Source of the DNA: Planktothrix tepida PCC 9214
Lineage (GTDB): Bacteria; Cyanobacteriota; Cyanobacteriia; Cyanobacteriales; Microcoleaceae
Direction: 5' to 3'
NCBI RefSeq assembly: GCF_900009145.1
Contig: NZ_LN889764.1
Span: 48,527-112,526, forward strand
Length of the DNA: 64,000 bases
Shown piece after piece: positions 17,263-27,106 of this stretch (positions are counted from its first letter, which is position 1; every line of letters begins with the position of its first letter). The translations under genes were made by a program, and so were the position numbers. The notes beneath the pieces were generated by a model. That model was not told where the DNA came from, made no database searches, and saw nothing but the letters and a program-made list of their open reading frames with translations.

Positions 17263-17336
17263 AAAATCACTCCTATTCAATCCAAAATGAATATAATCTC
17301 TCAAGATATGTATATGTCGCTTATCTTCATTCGTCA

Positions 17337-17630
17337 ATGCAAATGCCATCTAAATCTGTTATCGTTCGCGCTCACGTTTTTGTATCGGGACAAGTGCAAG
17401 GGGTGGGATATCGCTACTACACCCAGAAACAAGCCATTGAGCGAGGAGTTCAGGGTTGGGTGAGAAATCTCGCGGATGGTCGAGTCGAAGCAGTCTTTGA
17501 AGGAAATCAAAACAGGGTGGATGGAATGATTCAATGGTGTTATCAGGGGCCAAAATCCTCTCAACCCAGGGACGTGATCATTAATTTTGAAGAACCAGAG
17601 GGTTTACAAGGGTTTGAGATTCGATATTGA
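17337..17630 (+). CDS. acyP: Acylphosphatase
   Basis: Acylphosphatase hydrolyses carboxyl-phosphate bonds such as acetyl phosphate. The 97-residue product has the signature VFVSGQVQGVGYRYYTQ with the phosphate-binding arginine, and the catalytic asparagine in WVRNLADGRVE. The C-terminal FEIRY is usual. The ATG at 17337 is used; ATG 17343 would lose two residues. It is divergent from the coiled-coil/HEAT gene, with 74 bp between the preferred starts. Confidence 0.93.
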   Translation: MQMPSKSVIVRAHVFVSGQVQGVGYRYYTQKQAIERGVQGWVRNLADGRVEAVFEGNQNRVDGMIQWCYQGPKSSQPRDVIINFEEPEGLQGFEIRY

Positions 17631-17631
17631 C

Positions 17632-17684
17632 AGGGGTGTTGAAGGTTGACCGACAAGCAACAATATCCAACTTCTAACACCCCT
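17632..17684. terminator. Convergent-gene hairpin between acyP and the aminotransferase
   Basis: AGGGGTGTT (17632-17640) pairs perfectly with AACACCCCT (17676-17684) across a loop of 35 bases, which contains further partial pairing (GGTTG with CAACTTC). It lies between two convergent stop codons, so it could serve both directions. There is no strong U-tract. Confidence 0.5.
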
Positions 17685-17695
17685 CTTGAATTCCT

Positions 17696-18862
17696 CTAAA
17701 TTTTAGACTTAACAAACTCCTCTAAACGTTTAATTCCTTTTTCAATGGTGGTTAAATCCGTTGCGTAGGATAAACGAATATGGTCATCATTTCCAAAAGC
17801 TTGACCCGGTACGGCGGCTAACTGTTGTTCTTCTAGTAAGAGATTACAGAAATCAACAGACGTTAAACCAGTTTTGCTAATATTGAGGTACATATAAAAT
17901 GCGCCATCCGGTTTTAGACAACTAATCCCCGGAATTGCATTTAATAACTCAAACATAACCTCTCGCCGTTTGGCAAACGCTAACCGCATTTCTTCTACAC
18001 AATCTTGAGAGTTTTCTAACGCAGCAACCGCACCATATTGAGCAAATGTACAAACATTAGAGGTACTATGACTTTGAATCCGGGTTGTCGCTTTAATAAT
18101 ATTCACATCTCCCGCTAAATAGCCAATGCGCCACCCGGTCATCGCAAAGGATTTAGCAAAACCACTACTAATTAAGGTGTATTTATAGCTTTCAGGATGA
18201 GCCGCTGCAATACTTAAATGTTGGGCATCATCATAAATGATCTTAGAATAAATTTCATCCGAAACGACTAAAATACCCGTTTCAACAACCACCTCAGCTA
18301 AGGCGCGAATTTCATCTGGCGTATACACCATTCCGGTTGGATTTGAAGGAGAATTCAAAACAAAAAGTTTTGTCTTCGGTGTAATGGCTTGACGCAGCAT
18401 TTCAGGTGTGATTTTATAACCCGTATCCGCACCCGTCTGAACAATAACGGGAATCCCTTCCACCAGTTTTACCATTTCAGGATAGCTTAACCAATAGGGA
18501 GCCGGAATAATAACTTCATCCCCAGGATTGATCACCGCTACCATTAAATTATAGAGGGAATGTTTACCGCCATTGGTAACAACAATATTCTCACTTTTAT
18601 AGTCTAAACCGGTTTCTTGACTTAAGGTTTGAGCAATTAATGATCGGAGCTTCGGTTCCCCTGCTGCTGGGCCATAGCGAGTTTTGCCCTCGTCCAAGGC
18701 CTGTTTAGCCGCAGCAACAATATGCTTAGGGGTATCGAAGTCCGGTTCGCCTACGCTAAAATTTAAGACATCCATCCCCTCAGCTTTCATTGCTTTTGCC
18801 TTCGCTGAGATCGCCAGCGTTACAGACGGCGGAACCTTTTCTACTCGCGCTGCTAGCTTCAT
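17696..18862 (-). CDS. Aspartate aminotransferase (PLP-dependent, class I)
   Basis: This enzyme transfers an amino group between aspartate and 2-oxoglutarate; cyanobacterial members can also act on prephenate. The 388 residues show the class I fold-type signatures: [12 protein letters not shown] near the N-terminus, [22 protein letters not shown] and [17 protein letters not shown] with the PLP-binding lysine. The C-terminal substrate arginine region is IRLSYATD. The length is normal and no part is missing. It is monocistronic and convergent with acyP. Confidence 0.93.
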   Translation of the reverse strand: MKLAARVEKVPPSVTLAISAKAKAMKAEGMDVLNFSVGEPDFDTPKHIVAAAKQALDEGKTRYGPAAGEPKLRSLIAQTLSQETGLDYKSENIVVTNGGKHSLYNLMVAVINPGDEVIIPAPYWLSYPEMVKLVEGIPVIVQTGADTGYKITPEMLRQAITPKTKLFVLNSPSNPTGMVYTPDEIRALAEVVVETGILVVSDEIYSKIIYDDAQHLSIAAAHPESYKYTLISSGFAKSFAMTGWRIGYLAGDVNIIKATTRIQSHSTSNVCTFAQYGAVAALENSQDCVEEMRLAFAKRREVMFELLNAIPGISCLKPDGAFYMYLNISKTGLTSVDFCNLLLEEQQLAAVPGQAFGNDDHIRLSYATDLTTIEKGIKRLEEFVKSKI

Positions 18863-19110
18863 ATTTTAATAATCTCTAATTTTCTGGTTCAAGATTTAGA
18901 TTTTAGGAGGGAGATTGCCTAACGGCAACCCTGTTGTTATAGGATGATAACATTGTATTAGAATTGCTTCTCTTTTTCTACAGCAAATCTTAATCTCTTA
19001 ATCTTGAGGAGGAATTGTTAAGGGTTCAAAATCAAGAATTTTTTAAATTAATTCTGGTTATTGATAAAAAACTGATATCAATTTAACCCTATATTTTCAG
19101 GAGAATTAAT

Positions 19111-20007
19111 ATGCGATTCATTAATCCTAAAACAGACTTTGCCTTTAAAAAAATATTTGGGTCTGAAGATAGCAAAGATATTTTAATCAGTTTTTTAAAT
19201 AGTATTCTTTATCCCGATAATCCCCAGATTGAAGATTTAACGATTCTCAATCCCTATCAAGCTCCTAAAATCCGAGGGATTAAAGATACTTATTTAGATG
19301 TCAAAGCCACAATCACGGGAAATAAAACGGTTATTATTGAAATGCAAATATTAAATATTGAAGGATTTGAGAAACGAATTTTATACAATGCAGCAAAAGC
19401 TTATTCAATTCAGTTAAAAAGTGGAGAAGATTACACCTTATTAAATCCAGTCATTGCCGTTACCATTACTGATTTTGAAATGTTTCCCCATCTGGATAAG
19501 GTCATTTCTCGGTTTGTTTTAAAAGAAAAAGAGTTTTTAGTGGATTATCTGATTTATGATATTGAATTAGTTTTTGTAGAACTTCCCAAATTTAATACGT
19601 CAATTAATGAGTTAGAAACTTTAACCGATAAATGGATCTATTTTATTAAAAGTGCTAAAACTTTAGAAACTGTTCCTCAAACAATGGCACAGATTCCCGA
19701 ACTGCAAAAAGCCTTTACCATTGCCAACGAAACCACTTTAACCCCGGAAGAACTCGAAGATTTAGAAAAACGGGAAATCTATATTTATGATCAACGGAAT
19801 GCGATTAAAAAAGCCGTGAGATTAGCCAGAGAAGAAGCATTAAAGCAAGGAATTGAACAAGGAATTGAACAAGGAAAGGAAGAATCTAAACTCGAAATTG
19901 CCAGACAATTAATCGGCTTATTAGATGATCAAACTATTAGCCAAACCACCGGATTAAGTATAGAACAAATCCAACAATTGAGACAAAAACAGGAAACTCC
20001 TAGTTAA
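19111..20007 (+). CDS. Rpn-family recombination-promoting nuclease / PD-(D/E)XK transposase-like protein
   Basis: The N-terminus INPKTDFAFKKIFGSEDSK, then YLDVKATITGNKTVIIEMQ (a D ... E-x-Q nuclease-like pair) and the C-terminal GIEQGIEQGKEE repeats are typical of Rpn proteins, small DNA endonucleases common in cyanobacteria. The product has 298 residues. AGGAG lies seven bases before the ATG. The usual E-x-K lysine is glutamine here (EMQ), which is common in this family. It is a solitary gene. Confidence 0.88.
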   Translation: MRFINPKTDFAFKKIFGSEDSKDILISFLNSILYPDNPQIEDLTILNPYQAPKIRGIKDTYLDVKATITGNKTVIIEMQILNIEGFEKRILYNAAKAYSIQLKSGEDYTLLNPVIAVTITDFEMFPHLDKVISRFVLKEKEFLVDYLIYDIELVFVELPKFNTSINELETLTDKWIYFIKSAKTLETVPQTMAQIPELQKAFTIANETTLTPEELEDLEKREIYIYDQRNAIKKAVRLAREEALKQGIEQGIEQGKEESKLEIARQLIGLLDDQTISQTTGLSIEQIQQLRQKQETPS

Positions 20008-20017
20008 AAAGTCTCCT

Positions 20018-20073
20018 GTAGAGACGTGCCATGGCGCGTCTCTGTTAGCGCGTCTCTGTTAGCGCGTCTCTAC
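20018..20073. repeat. GAGACGCGC-type palindromic repeat
   Basis: GTAGAGACGTGCCATGGCGC and its continuation to TCTCTAC form a near-perfect palindrome (core GAGACGTGCCATGGCGCGTC, then TC). GTTAGCGCGTCTCT is added twice in tandem. It lies just downstream of the Rpn gene and is probably a dispersed cyanobacterial hairpin repeat that may end transcription. Confidence 0.7.
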
Positions 20074-20176
20074 CCCAAAAACACTAATTTAGACAAGGGA
20101 TTGAGACTCGCTATATAATGAAGCGATACGCATAGCGCGTTTTGCTATCCTTTATTCTTGAGTTTGATTGTACTCG

Positions 20177-22795
20177 ATGCTGAATTTTTACTTTGATACG
20201 GAAACGGATACCCACAAGTCCTTTGAGTTACCTGGCGCTCGCCCCCATTATAATCCTGACCGTCCAGGTCAAGTGGAACATATTTTTTTGGACTTAGTTC
20301 TCGATATTCCTAATCAAAGTTTTCAAGGAACTTGTACCCTACATTTGAATCCTGTTAGAAGTGGAATTGAAACTTTAATATTAGATGCCGTTAACTTAGA
20401 AATTCAAGACGTAAAAATTGAGCAAAATCAGCAAGAGTTTGACTATGATGGAGAACAGTTACAGATTCATTTACGTCAACCCACAACGGTTAATCAGTTA
20501 ATTAAATTGGTGATTAGTTATTCCGTCACCCATCCTCAACGGGGGCTGTATTTTATTAGCCCAAGTAAAGATTATCCTAACAAACCGATTCAAGTTTGGA
20601 CGCAAGGAGAAGATGAAGATTCTCGCTTTTGGTTCCCTTGCTTTGACTACCCCGGACAACTCGCCACCTCAGAAATTCGGGTACAAGTTCCGAAACAATA
20701 TTTAGCCATTTCCAATGGCGAATTAATTCATAGCGAAACCAAAGGCAAAACTAAAATTTACCATTGGTCACAAAAACAAATTCATCCGACTTATTTAATG
20801 ACCTTAGCAGTGGGAGAGTTTGCAGAAATCAAAGACGAATGGAATGGAATTCCAGTTTTATATTATGTTGAGAAAAATCGCAAAGAAGATGCCCTTCGCA
20901 GTATGGGGAAAACCCCCCAAATGCTTGAGTTTTTCTCTCAATATTTTGGCTATTCCTATCCCTATCCGAAATATGCTCAAGTTTGTGTGGATGACTTCAT
21001 TTTTGGCGGGATGGAAAATACATCTACAACGTTATTAACCGATCGCTGTTTATTAGACGAACGAGCTACCTTAGATAATCGTAACACAGAAAGTTTAGTT
21101 GCCCATGAATTAGCCCATCAATGGTTCGGAGATTTAGTCGTCATTAAACATTGGTCACACGCCTGGATAAAAGAAGGCATGGCGACCTATACTGAAGTTT
21201 TATGGACAGAACAACAATATGGCAAAGAAGAGGCGGCGTATTACCGTTTAAACCAAGCGAGAAATTATTTTTCTGAGGATAGTTCCCGCTATCGTCGTCC
21301 CATTGTTACCCATATTTATCGAGAAGCCATTGAACTTTATGACCGCCATTTGTATGAAAAAGGTGCTTGTGTTTATCATCTAATTAGAACAGAATTAGGG
21401 GATGAACTGTTTCAAAAAGCAATTCAAACCTTTGTTCAAGATAATGCTCATAAAACTGTCGAAACCATTGATTTATTACGAGCACTGGAAAAATCAACCG
21501 GATCTAATTTACTCCCCCTATTTGATCAATATGTATTTCGAGGCGGACATCCCGAATATAAAGTCTCCTACAGTTGGGATAATAATAGTAAATTAGCCAA
21601 AATTACAATTAAACAAACTCAAGCTAAAGACAGCGATAAACTCAGCGAACAAAACTTATTTGATTTAAAAATCCCCATTGGCTTTGGATATAAACCCGAT
21701 AAAAAAGCTTCTGAAATCCCATCAACCCTTAAAATTTTTACCGTTAGAGTCCATGAACGGGAACAAACCTTCTATTTTCCTTTAGAAGAAAAACCCGCTT
21801 TTATTAGCTTTGATGTTGATAATAATATTCTCAAAACCGTAACGTTAGATTATGCGATCGCTGAATTAAAGGCACAATTGCAATATGATCCCGATCCGAT
21901 TTCTCGAATTTATGCAGCCAAAGCCTTAGCTAAAAAAGGCGGATTAGAAGCTGTTAAAGCCTTGTCAAATGCCTTAAAACATGATAAGTTTTGGGGAGTT
22001 CGAGTTGAAGTAGCTAAACAATTAATTCGAGTCAAATTAGATCAAGTCTTTGAGGGATTAGTAGCAGGTTTAACCGATGACGATGCTCGCGTCAGACGTG
22101 CCGTGATCAATAGTTTAGCGAAACTGAAAACCACCGAAAGTTATCAAGTTTTAAAACCCCTTTTAGAAAAGGGAGATGCGAGTTATTTAGTGGAAGCTGC
22201 AACCGCAACAGCAGTAGGAGAAATTGCAGCCACTCACTCTGAAGATAAACATCTGATTGAACAAACAATTAAACTCTTAAAATCCGTTCTCAAAGAACGA
22301 GAAGGATGGAATGAAGTCGTGCGTTCTGGGGCTATTTCAGGACTGAGTAAAATGAAAACCTCAGAAGATGCCTTAAACGTAATTTTAAAATATACCGCCC
22401 CCGGTATTCCCCAAGCTTTGAGGTTAACTGCCATTCGGGCTTTAGGCAGTATTTCTACGGGTCAAACCCCAACCAATACAGAGCGAATTTTACAACGCTT
22501 AGAAGAATTATCTAATGAAACCTTTTTCCTCACTCAAGTCGCCGTTGTCGCCTCTTTAGAACAGATGGAAACGCCAAAAGCGATGGATGTGCTGCAATCT
22601 TTAGCCGACCAAACCCTAGACGGACGAGTTCGCCGTCGCGCCGAAGAAGCCATTCAAAACGTACAGGGAAAAATCGGTTCCGAACCCGCCTTGAAAAAGC
22701 TACGCGAAGAACTTGACAAAATTAAAAAAGAAAATCAAGACCTTCGTAGTCGCCTGGAAACCTTAGAAGCTAAAAGTAAATCGAGTAAGCATTAA
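20177..22795 (+). CDS. M1-family zinc aminopeptidase with HEAT repeats
   Basis: This 872-residue protein (ATG 20177; a TTG at 20168 would add three residues) has the M1 signatures in order: FGGMENTST (GxMEN substrate motif), VAHELAHQWFGD (HExxHx18E zinc site) and KEGMATYTE with the third zinc ligand. A beta-rich segment follows, then HEAT-like repeats from about residue 570 to 820 (ISRIYAAKALAKKGG, VRRAVINSLAKL). It ends in a short coiled coil. It removes N-terminal residues from peptides and is probably cytosolic, since no signal peptide is visible. The HEAT extension may bind partners. Confidence 0.93.
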   Translation: MLNFYFDTETDTHKSFELPGARPHYNPDRPGQVEHIFLDLVLDIPNQSFQGTCTLHLNPVRSGIETLILDAVNLEIQDVKIEQNQQEFDYDGEQLQIHLRQPTTVNQLIKLVISYSVTHPQRGLYFISPSKDYPNKPIQVWTQGEDEDSRFWFPCFDYPGQLATSEIRVQVPKQYLAISNGELIHSETKGKTKIYHWSQKQIHPTYLMTLAVGEFAEIKDEWNGIPVLYYVEKNRKEDALRSMGKTPQMLEFFSQYFGYSYPYPKYAQVCVDDFIFGGMENTSTTLLTDRCLLDERATLDNRNTESLVAHELAHQWFGDLVVIKHWSHAWIKEGMATYTEVLWTEQQYGKEEAAYYRLNQARNYFSEDSSRYRRPIVTHIYREAIELYDRHLYEKGACVYHLIRTELGDELFQKAIQTFVQDNAHKTVETIDLLRALEKSTGSNLLPLFDQYVFRGGHPEYKVSYSWDNNSKLAKITIKQTQAKDSDKLSEQNLFDLKIPIGFGYKPDKKASEIPSTLKIFTVRVHEREQTFYFPLEEKPAFISFDVDNNILKTVTLDYAIAELKAQLQYDPDPISRIYAAKALAKKGGLEAVKALSNALKHDKFWGVRVEVAKQLIRVKLDQVFEGLVAGLTDDDARVRRAVINSLAKLKTTESYQVLKPLLEKGDASYLVEAATATAVGEIAATHSEDKHLIEQTIKLLKSVLKEREGWNEVVRSGAISGLSKMKTSEDALNVILKYTAPGIPQALRLTAIRALGSISTGQTPTNTERILQRLEELSNETFFLTQVAVVASLEQMETPKAMDVLQSLADQTLDGRVRRRAEEAIQNVQGKIGSEPALKKLREELDKIKKENQDLRSRLETLEAKSKSSKH

Positions 22796-23723
22796 AGGAT
22801 TAAAACCTTAAAGGGTAACAGATGAGGGGAAGGAAAAAGGTTTTTACCCAACCTTCTATCCCCGACCGTCCTTGAAGAAGACTTCTTTTGAACAATAGCT
22901 CAACTCGGCGACGTCAAAAACTTAACGTGATTTAACGTTTGATCTCGCACCAAATACAGGGATTTAAGTTAACTTACAATAAAGAGCAACCCTAAAAGGT
23001 CAGGTTGTTCGCAAGATTCAGAGTGATTAACTCCCGACTGAAGTTCCTTGCCAACAACCCAAACTGCCTTTGAATTGTATACCTTCTGTTACACAAACCA
23101 AACAGTGATGCTTCCAAGAAGCAAAAGCTTACCGTTTCTTTTAGAATCACTGAGGGGAAACTTCAGCAATCAATTTTGAGTGAATTACAACTTCATCTAT
23201 GCCTCAACTGAGACCACAAATTCTACCAGGGTGTATTAAGGTGACTTGCCTTTATTTACACTCCCTTCAATATTTATTCGTGGGATTACAACCCAACGTG
23301 AAAAGATTTCGCTAAGATTTTAGTGAATCAGGATATCGATATCCCTTCTGAGATCCCCTAAACAAAAATGATCACCCCAATGTGATCAGTCAAACATAAG
23401 GATGTAAAAGGGGTCTTTGTACTCAACCCCCAACTTGATTAATCCCCCATCGGTGAATTCAGGTGATCAAATCTCCTTTGTGACAAATCGTACAATTTTT
23501 GTCAGAAAGGCTACAATCGGAAAGGTCTTGGCGCAATCCAATGATCACCTTTGAATATTTGTCTTCCTATGTTAGGACTGAAGTGAGTTATGATCATTCA
23601 CTCAGTAACTCGGTGGGCAAAGGTTAAAACTTGAAACAGTATGCCACTGGTTCAATAGTCTACTGATAGACATCTCTATTCTGTGATTGATTTTTACTAA
23701 TTGAGGAGCATGAGGAACGCGGC
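22796..23723. other. Long non-coding leader upstream of sigA
   Basis: About 930 bp hold no convincing gene. They include a TGATCACCCCAATGTGATCA inverted repeat (about 23369-23388) and T-rich stretches before the sigma gene. A 38-codon open frame near 23198 has no ribosome site. Cyanobacterial principal sigma genes often have several promoters in long leaders, so a regulatory role is reasonable, but I could not fix a promoter with confidence. Confidence 0.5.
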
Positions 23724-24908
23724 ATGATCCAGATTAACAACGGACTCGCAACCACAAAGCCTGAGACAGAAACATTATCGTTTCTTCCCCTTCCAACCCC
23801 TAGCAACATCACCCCCCTAGATTTGGATGATTTTGAACCGGATGAAGAAGATTTAATTGATGAAGAAGACATCCTAGAGGATGTGATAGCGGATGAAGAT
23901 GATGAGACTAAAGCGGGTAAAGCCGCTAAATCTCGACGTCGCACTCAGGCGAAGAAAAAGCATTACACAGAAGATTCAATTCGTCTGTATCTGCAAGAAA
24001 TAGGTCGGATTCGATTATTACGGGCGGATGAAGAAATTGAACTGGCTCGAAAAATTGCTGACTTATTGGAACTAGAGCGAATTCGGGAAAAATTGATGGA
24101 ACATTACCATCGAGAACCCAATGAGCAGGAATGGGCGAGCGCCGTTGATATGAGATTGCCAGAGTTCCGCCGCCGTCTGTATATCGGTCGTCGGGCAAAA
24201 GATAAGATGGTACAGTCGAACTTACGACTGGTGGTTTCCATCGCCAAAAAATACATGAATCGAGGTCTGTCTTTCCAAGATTTGATTCAAGAAGGCAGTT
24301 TAGGGTTAATTCGAGCCGCCGAGAAATTTGATCACGAAAAAGGCTACAAATTTTCAACTTATGCGACCTGGTGGATTCGTCAAGCCATTACACGGGCCAT
24401 TGCTGATCAATCTCGAACGATTCGATTACCCGTTCACCTCTATGAAACCATTTCTCGAATAAAAAAGACCACCAAGTTACTGTCTCAAGAAATGGGTCGC
24501 AAACCCACTGAAGAAGAAATCGCAACTCGTATGGAAATGACCATCGAAAAATTGCGGTTTATTGCCAAGTCGGCTCAACTTCCCATTTCCTTAGAAACCC
24601 CCATCGGGAAAGAAGAGGATTCTCGCTTAGGAGACTTTATTGAATCCGATGGCGAAACCCCTGAAGATCAAGTCTCTAAAAATCTTTTAAGAGAAGATTT
24701 AGAAAATGTATTAGATACCCTCAGCCCCCGTGAACGAGATGTATTACGGTTGCGTTATGGGTTAGATGATGGTCGCATGAAGACATTAGAAGAAATCGGT
24801 CAAATTTTTAATGTCACCCGTGAACGGATTCGTCAAATCGAAGCGAAAGCACTCAGAAAGTTACGCCATCCCAACCGCAATAGTATTTTGAAAGAATATA
24901 TCCGTTAA
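23724..24908 (+). CDS. sigA: Principal (group 1) RNA polymerase sigma factor SigA/RpoD
   Basis: The 394-residue factor has an acidic N-terminal segment, then region 1.2 ([16 protein letters not shown]), region 2 ([38 protein letters not shown], which melts the -10 element), region 3 and region 4 ([36 protein letters not shown], which reads the -35 element). Regions 2.4 and 4.2 are complete, as expected for the housekeeping factor. GAGGA (23712-23716) lies seven bases upstream of the ATG. A five-codon frame (ATG 23710) ends on the sigma start codon. Confidence 0.95.
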   Translation: MIQINNGLATTKPETETLSFLPLPTPSNITPLDLDDFEPDEEDLIDEEDILEDVIADEDDETKAGKAAKSRRRTQAKKKHYTEDSIRLYLQEIGRIRLLRADEEIELARKIADLLELERIREKLMEHYHREPNEQEWASAVDMRLPEFRRRLYIGRRAKDKMVQSNLRLVVSIAKKYMNRGLSFQDLIQEGSLGLIRAAEKFDHEKGYKFSTYATWWIRQAITRAIADQSRTIRLPVHLYETISRIKKTTKLLSQEMGRKPTEEEIATRMEMTIEKLRFIAKSAQLPISLETPIGKEEDSRLGDFIESDGETPEDQVSKNLLREDLENVLDTLSPRERDVLRLRYGLDDGRMKTLEEIGQIFNVTRERIRQIEAKALRKLRHPNRNSILKEYIR

Positions 24909-25259
24909 AGCGTCTTGGTTCTAGGTTGGTATCAACAATCCGATACGGAGGAACAAACGCTTCGATTATTTTCGCGTGAGGATGAATCAGCGTGCTATCT
25001 TTCAAACCGTTTATGGAAACATGACGGTTACATATTTACCTGCCGAAACAAACTTGAAAACAGATTGAGTTTCGGCAGAAATTTCTATATTGGTGTTCCC
25101 TGTTCTCTGTTTCCTCGATATTAAAAACTTGAGAGTTTGTATCCAATCCTCTCAAGTTATGTTAAAATCTTCTTTGCGAATTAAATTCCGTTGTTTAATC
25201 CGGCTATCATCCGGTTTTAAGTGCTTCTGGTTTATATGGTGATGTAGTGGGATATCCCA
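24909..25259. other. Intergenic stretch after sigA with one hairpin
   Basis: No convincing gene. AACTTGAGAG (25127-25136) pairs with CTCTCAAGTT (25149-25158) over a 12-base loop, the best candidate for the sigA transcript end. An open frame at 24915-25124 has no Shine-Dalgarno and no recognisable composition. Confidence 0.5.
25127..25158 (+). terminator. Hairpin downstream of sigA
   Basis: A perfect 10-bp stem with a 12-base loop about 220 bp after the sigA stop. The T-run is poor (ATGTTAAAATCTTCTTT), so it is only a candidate terminator. Confidence 0.4.
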
Positions 25260-25439
25260 TTACATCAAACCCCAGAAGTGAAGAAAGCCTTGACCTGACA
25301 CCAGTTCAACAATAATCGCGCTGAGAAAACCAATCATCGCCAAACGGCCATTCCAGTTCTCTGCACCCGGGGTAAATCCCCAGTCCCAATGATTGCGCTG
25401 TTGTTGTTCAGGGCTATTGGTTAATTGTGTGTTTTGCAT
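25260..25439 (-). CDS. High light-inducible protein (Hli/Scp), one-helix chlorophyll-binding
   Basis: This 59-residue gene carries the chlorophyll-binding ELIP/LHC-like helix [20 protein letters not shown], followed by [11 protein letters not shown]. Its short polar N-terminus has [18 protein letters not shown] lies nine bases before the ATG. Hli proteins bind chlorophyll and carotenoid in the thylakoid membrane, associate with photosystem II assembly and protect against excess light. Expression is usually stress-induced; no specific promoter element is called. This gene alone shows the host is photosynthetic. Confidence 0.93.
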   Translation of the reverse strand: MQNTQLTNSPEQQQRNHWDWGFTPGAENWNGRLAMIGFLSAIIVELVSGQGFLHFWGLM

Positions 25440-25677
25440 GGTGGTTACTCCTGTTTTGTTTGATGTAACGTTCTGTAAATTAATGTAACTAACCTGTAAA
25501 AAAACGGCAAGTTACGATCTCTTCAACATGAGAAAACCGGAAATTGCACAAATAGTCTGTATTTCTTCTGTTTTTGGGTGTGTTTAGGAATAGATGCGAT
25601 CGCTTAATTTCTATCTTTAGGTAGGGTGGGTTAGTATAGGAATTGAAGGGATATGCTGTAAATATAATGACTAACTT

Positions 25678-25917
25678 ATGAATGCCATTTATAAACTCCC
25701 CTTAATCTTAGAACCTCAACCCGAAGGCGGTTATACAATTACTTGTCCTTTGTTACCCAATTTAATTACGGAAGCTGATACGTTAGAAGAAGTTATTCCT
25801 AATGTATCCGATGCTTTACAAGCTTTAATTGAAGCCTATCAAGATTTAAACCAACCCTTACCTGCTGTTTTAAAGCCGAGGAGAAGATATAACTTTGTGG
25901 ACAGAAAGCTTAATTAA
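25678..25917 (+). CDS. HicB-like antitoxin-family protein, orphan
   Basis: The 79-residue product fits the small HicB-like fold (LPLILEPQPEGGYTITCPLLP, then AD(T)LEE and NVSDALQALIEAY). In HicAB pairs HicB neutralises the RNA-cleaving HicA. No HicA-like frame lies before or after it; instead it overlaps the DUF5615 gene tail to tail by four bases. It may be a solitary regulator or the survivor of a lost pair. Confidence 0.75.
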   Translation: MNAIYKLPLILEPQPEGGYTITCPLLPNLITEADTLEEVIPNVSDALQALIEAYQDLNQPLPAVLKPRRRYNFVDRKLN

Positions 25918-26273
25918 TAGGGAATCCAATCAACAATATTCACCCATTCATCCGCCTCACTAATTTCCCACAAAAGATAAATACTTTCAGCCAACTCGCC
26001 AATATTCGTTCCTTCCCTGACCCAAAATAATCCCCAGATTTGGTGGTTATTTTTCCAGTGTTCCTGTAAATGACCGGGAATAGATTTACGATTATCTGTC
26101 ACTAAAATTCTCTGGGATTGTTCGAGATAAATTAAAATTTCTGGATCAAGGGTTCCTAATGGGGGTGTTAATGGATCACCAACACATAAAATGTCAACTT
26201 CAGGATTCATCCGAAGTACCGCAGATTTAATCCGTTTAGATAAATTTTCATCCAGCAAAAACTTAATTTTCAT
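25914..26273 (-). CDS. DUF5615 PIN-like protein (putative toxin)
   Basis: The 119-residue protein starts KIKFLLDENLSKRI, the acidic DEN of the DUF5615 PIN-like family, and continues with GTLDPEILIYLEQSQRILVTDN, where the second aspartate pair sits. Such proteins are predicted RNases and are usually encoded next to a DUF433 protein, as here (seven bases apart). A toxin role is inferred from this pairing. Confidence 0.85.
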   Translation of the reverse strand: MKIKFLLDENLSKRIKSAVLRMNPEVDILCVGDPLTPPLGTLDPEILIYLEQSQRILVTDNRKSIPGHLQEHWKNNHQIWGLFWVREGTNIGELAESIYLLWEISEADEWVNIVDWIPY

Positions 26274-26280
26274 TAATAAT

Positions 26281-26601
26281 TCATTTGTCCATTAACCGTT
26301 TTTCAATAATTTTTTGAATGCGTTGACGTTGGGGTGTGGGGTGGGCTAACGCTTCCTGATAATGACGTTCTTTCCAGTCATTAATCCTTTGTAAATAGGC
26401 ATCGATTTCAGTTTTGTTATGATAATAAAAAGTTAGTGTAGCATAAATTTTTTCAAGATTTAAACTAGGAAAATGTTCTAAAATATTCTCTGGCGAACAG
26501 CCTTTTAAGTAATAATTTAAAACATTATCAATGCCAATTCTATGCCCTTTGATTCGGATATCATCAGGATCTAAAAATTCAAAGTATTCTTCAAGTTGCA
26601 T
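26281..26601 (-). CDS. DUF433 protein (putative antitoxin)
   Basis: The 106-residue protein has the DUF433 helix-turn-helix-like core (IRIKGHRIGIDNVLNYYLKG, then SPENILEHFPSLNLEKIYATLTFYYHNKTEIDAYL) and a basic C-terminal tail. It lies just upstream of the DUF5615 gene on the same strand and is probably co-transcribed as its partner. Confidence 0.85.
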   Translation of the reverse strand: MQLEEYFEFLDPDDIRIKGHRIGIDNVLNYYLKGCSPENILEHFPSLNLEKIYATLTFYYHNKTEIDAYLQRINDWKERHYQEALAHPTPQRQRIQKIIEKRLMDK

Positions 26602-26770
26602 AATATATTTAATAAAGTAAAATCAAGATGAGTTGACTTTTTATTTTTACTTAAAGGTTGAACAACCTCTAATCAATATTATCATAGATTCCCAAAATTG
26701 CCAATAATTGCGTTAGTTTGTGCGATCGCTCTTGATGAAACCTAGAAGTAGATGCTAACATTGAAGTTAA

Positions 26771-27106
26771 TTTGAGAAGGAGTGGCTATTTATTACAGAA
26801 GCAGAAATTGAACAAGTTGTCGTCAGTTCTCGAAAAATTCGAGGTCAAACAACGGAGGGGGCGAGGGCTATTGCTAAAAAACAAGGACACGCCAATTCAG
26901 GAGGATATGCTTCAGTTTTTCAGGGTATTGAACCAACTCAACTTAATGCTGAGGTGTTAATCCGAAATATTCTCACTCACCCAAAAAGACAGTTTATGGG
27001 TGACAAAGTTACGGATGTTTATAATGAGCTTGGATAAGGTGTTCGCTTTGATAAAAATACTTACGCATTTATTGGTTTTTTAGAGGAGTTCTTAGCAAGA
27101 CAATGA
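26771..27106 (+). pseudogene. Polymorphic-toxin C-terminal domain remnant
   Basis: A frame running from 26771 reads FITEAEIEQVVVSSRKIRGQ ... IAKKQGHANSGGYASVFQGI ... YNELG, then TAA at 27035-27037. It then continues in the same frame as GVRFDKNTYAFIGFLEEFL and ends TGA at 27104-27106. The sense is of one domain broken by a single stop, where CAA to TAA would restore YNELGQGVRFD. No start codon or delivery domain precedes it. The final TGA overlaps the ATG of the next gene (ATGA), as in a toxin-immunity pair. The toxin family is not firmly identified. Confidence 0.65.

Noticed and set aside
23473..23516. A sigma-70 promoter upstream of sigA (TTGTGA, TACAAT)
   Set aside because: The spacings between the -35-like and -10-like hexamers are wrong (about 7 or 28 bases).
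24915..25124. 69-codon frame after sigA
   Set aside because: No ribosome site, no recognisable domain and it fills a transcript-end region.
26772..26960. 62-codon frame upstream of the SUKH gene
   Set aside because: The neighbouring frame encodes the toxin-like remnant with sensible composition and the ATGA overlap.
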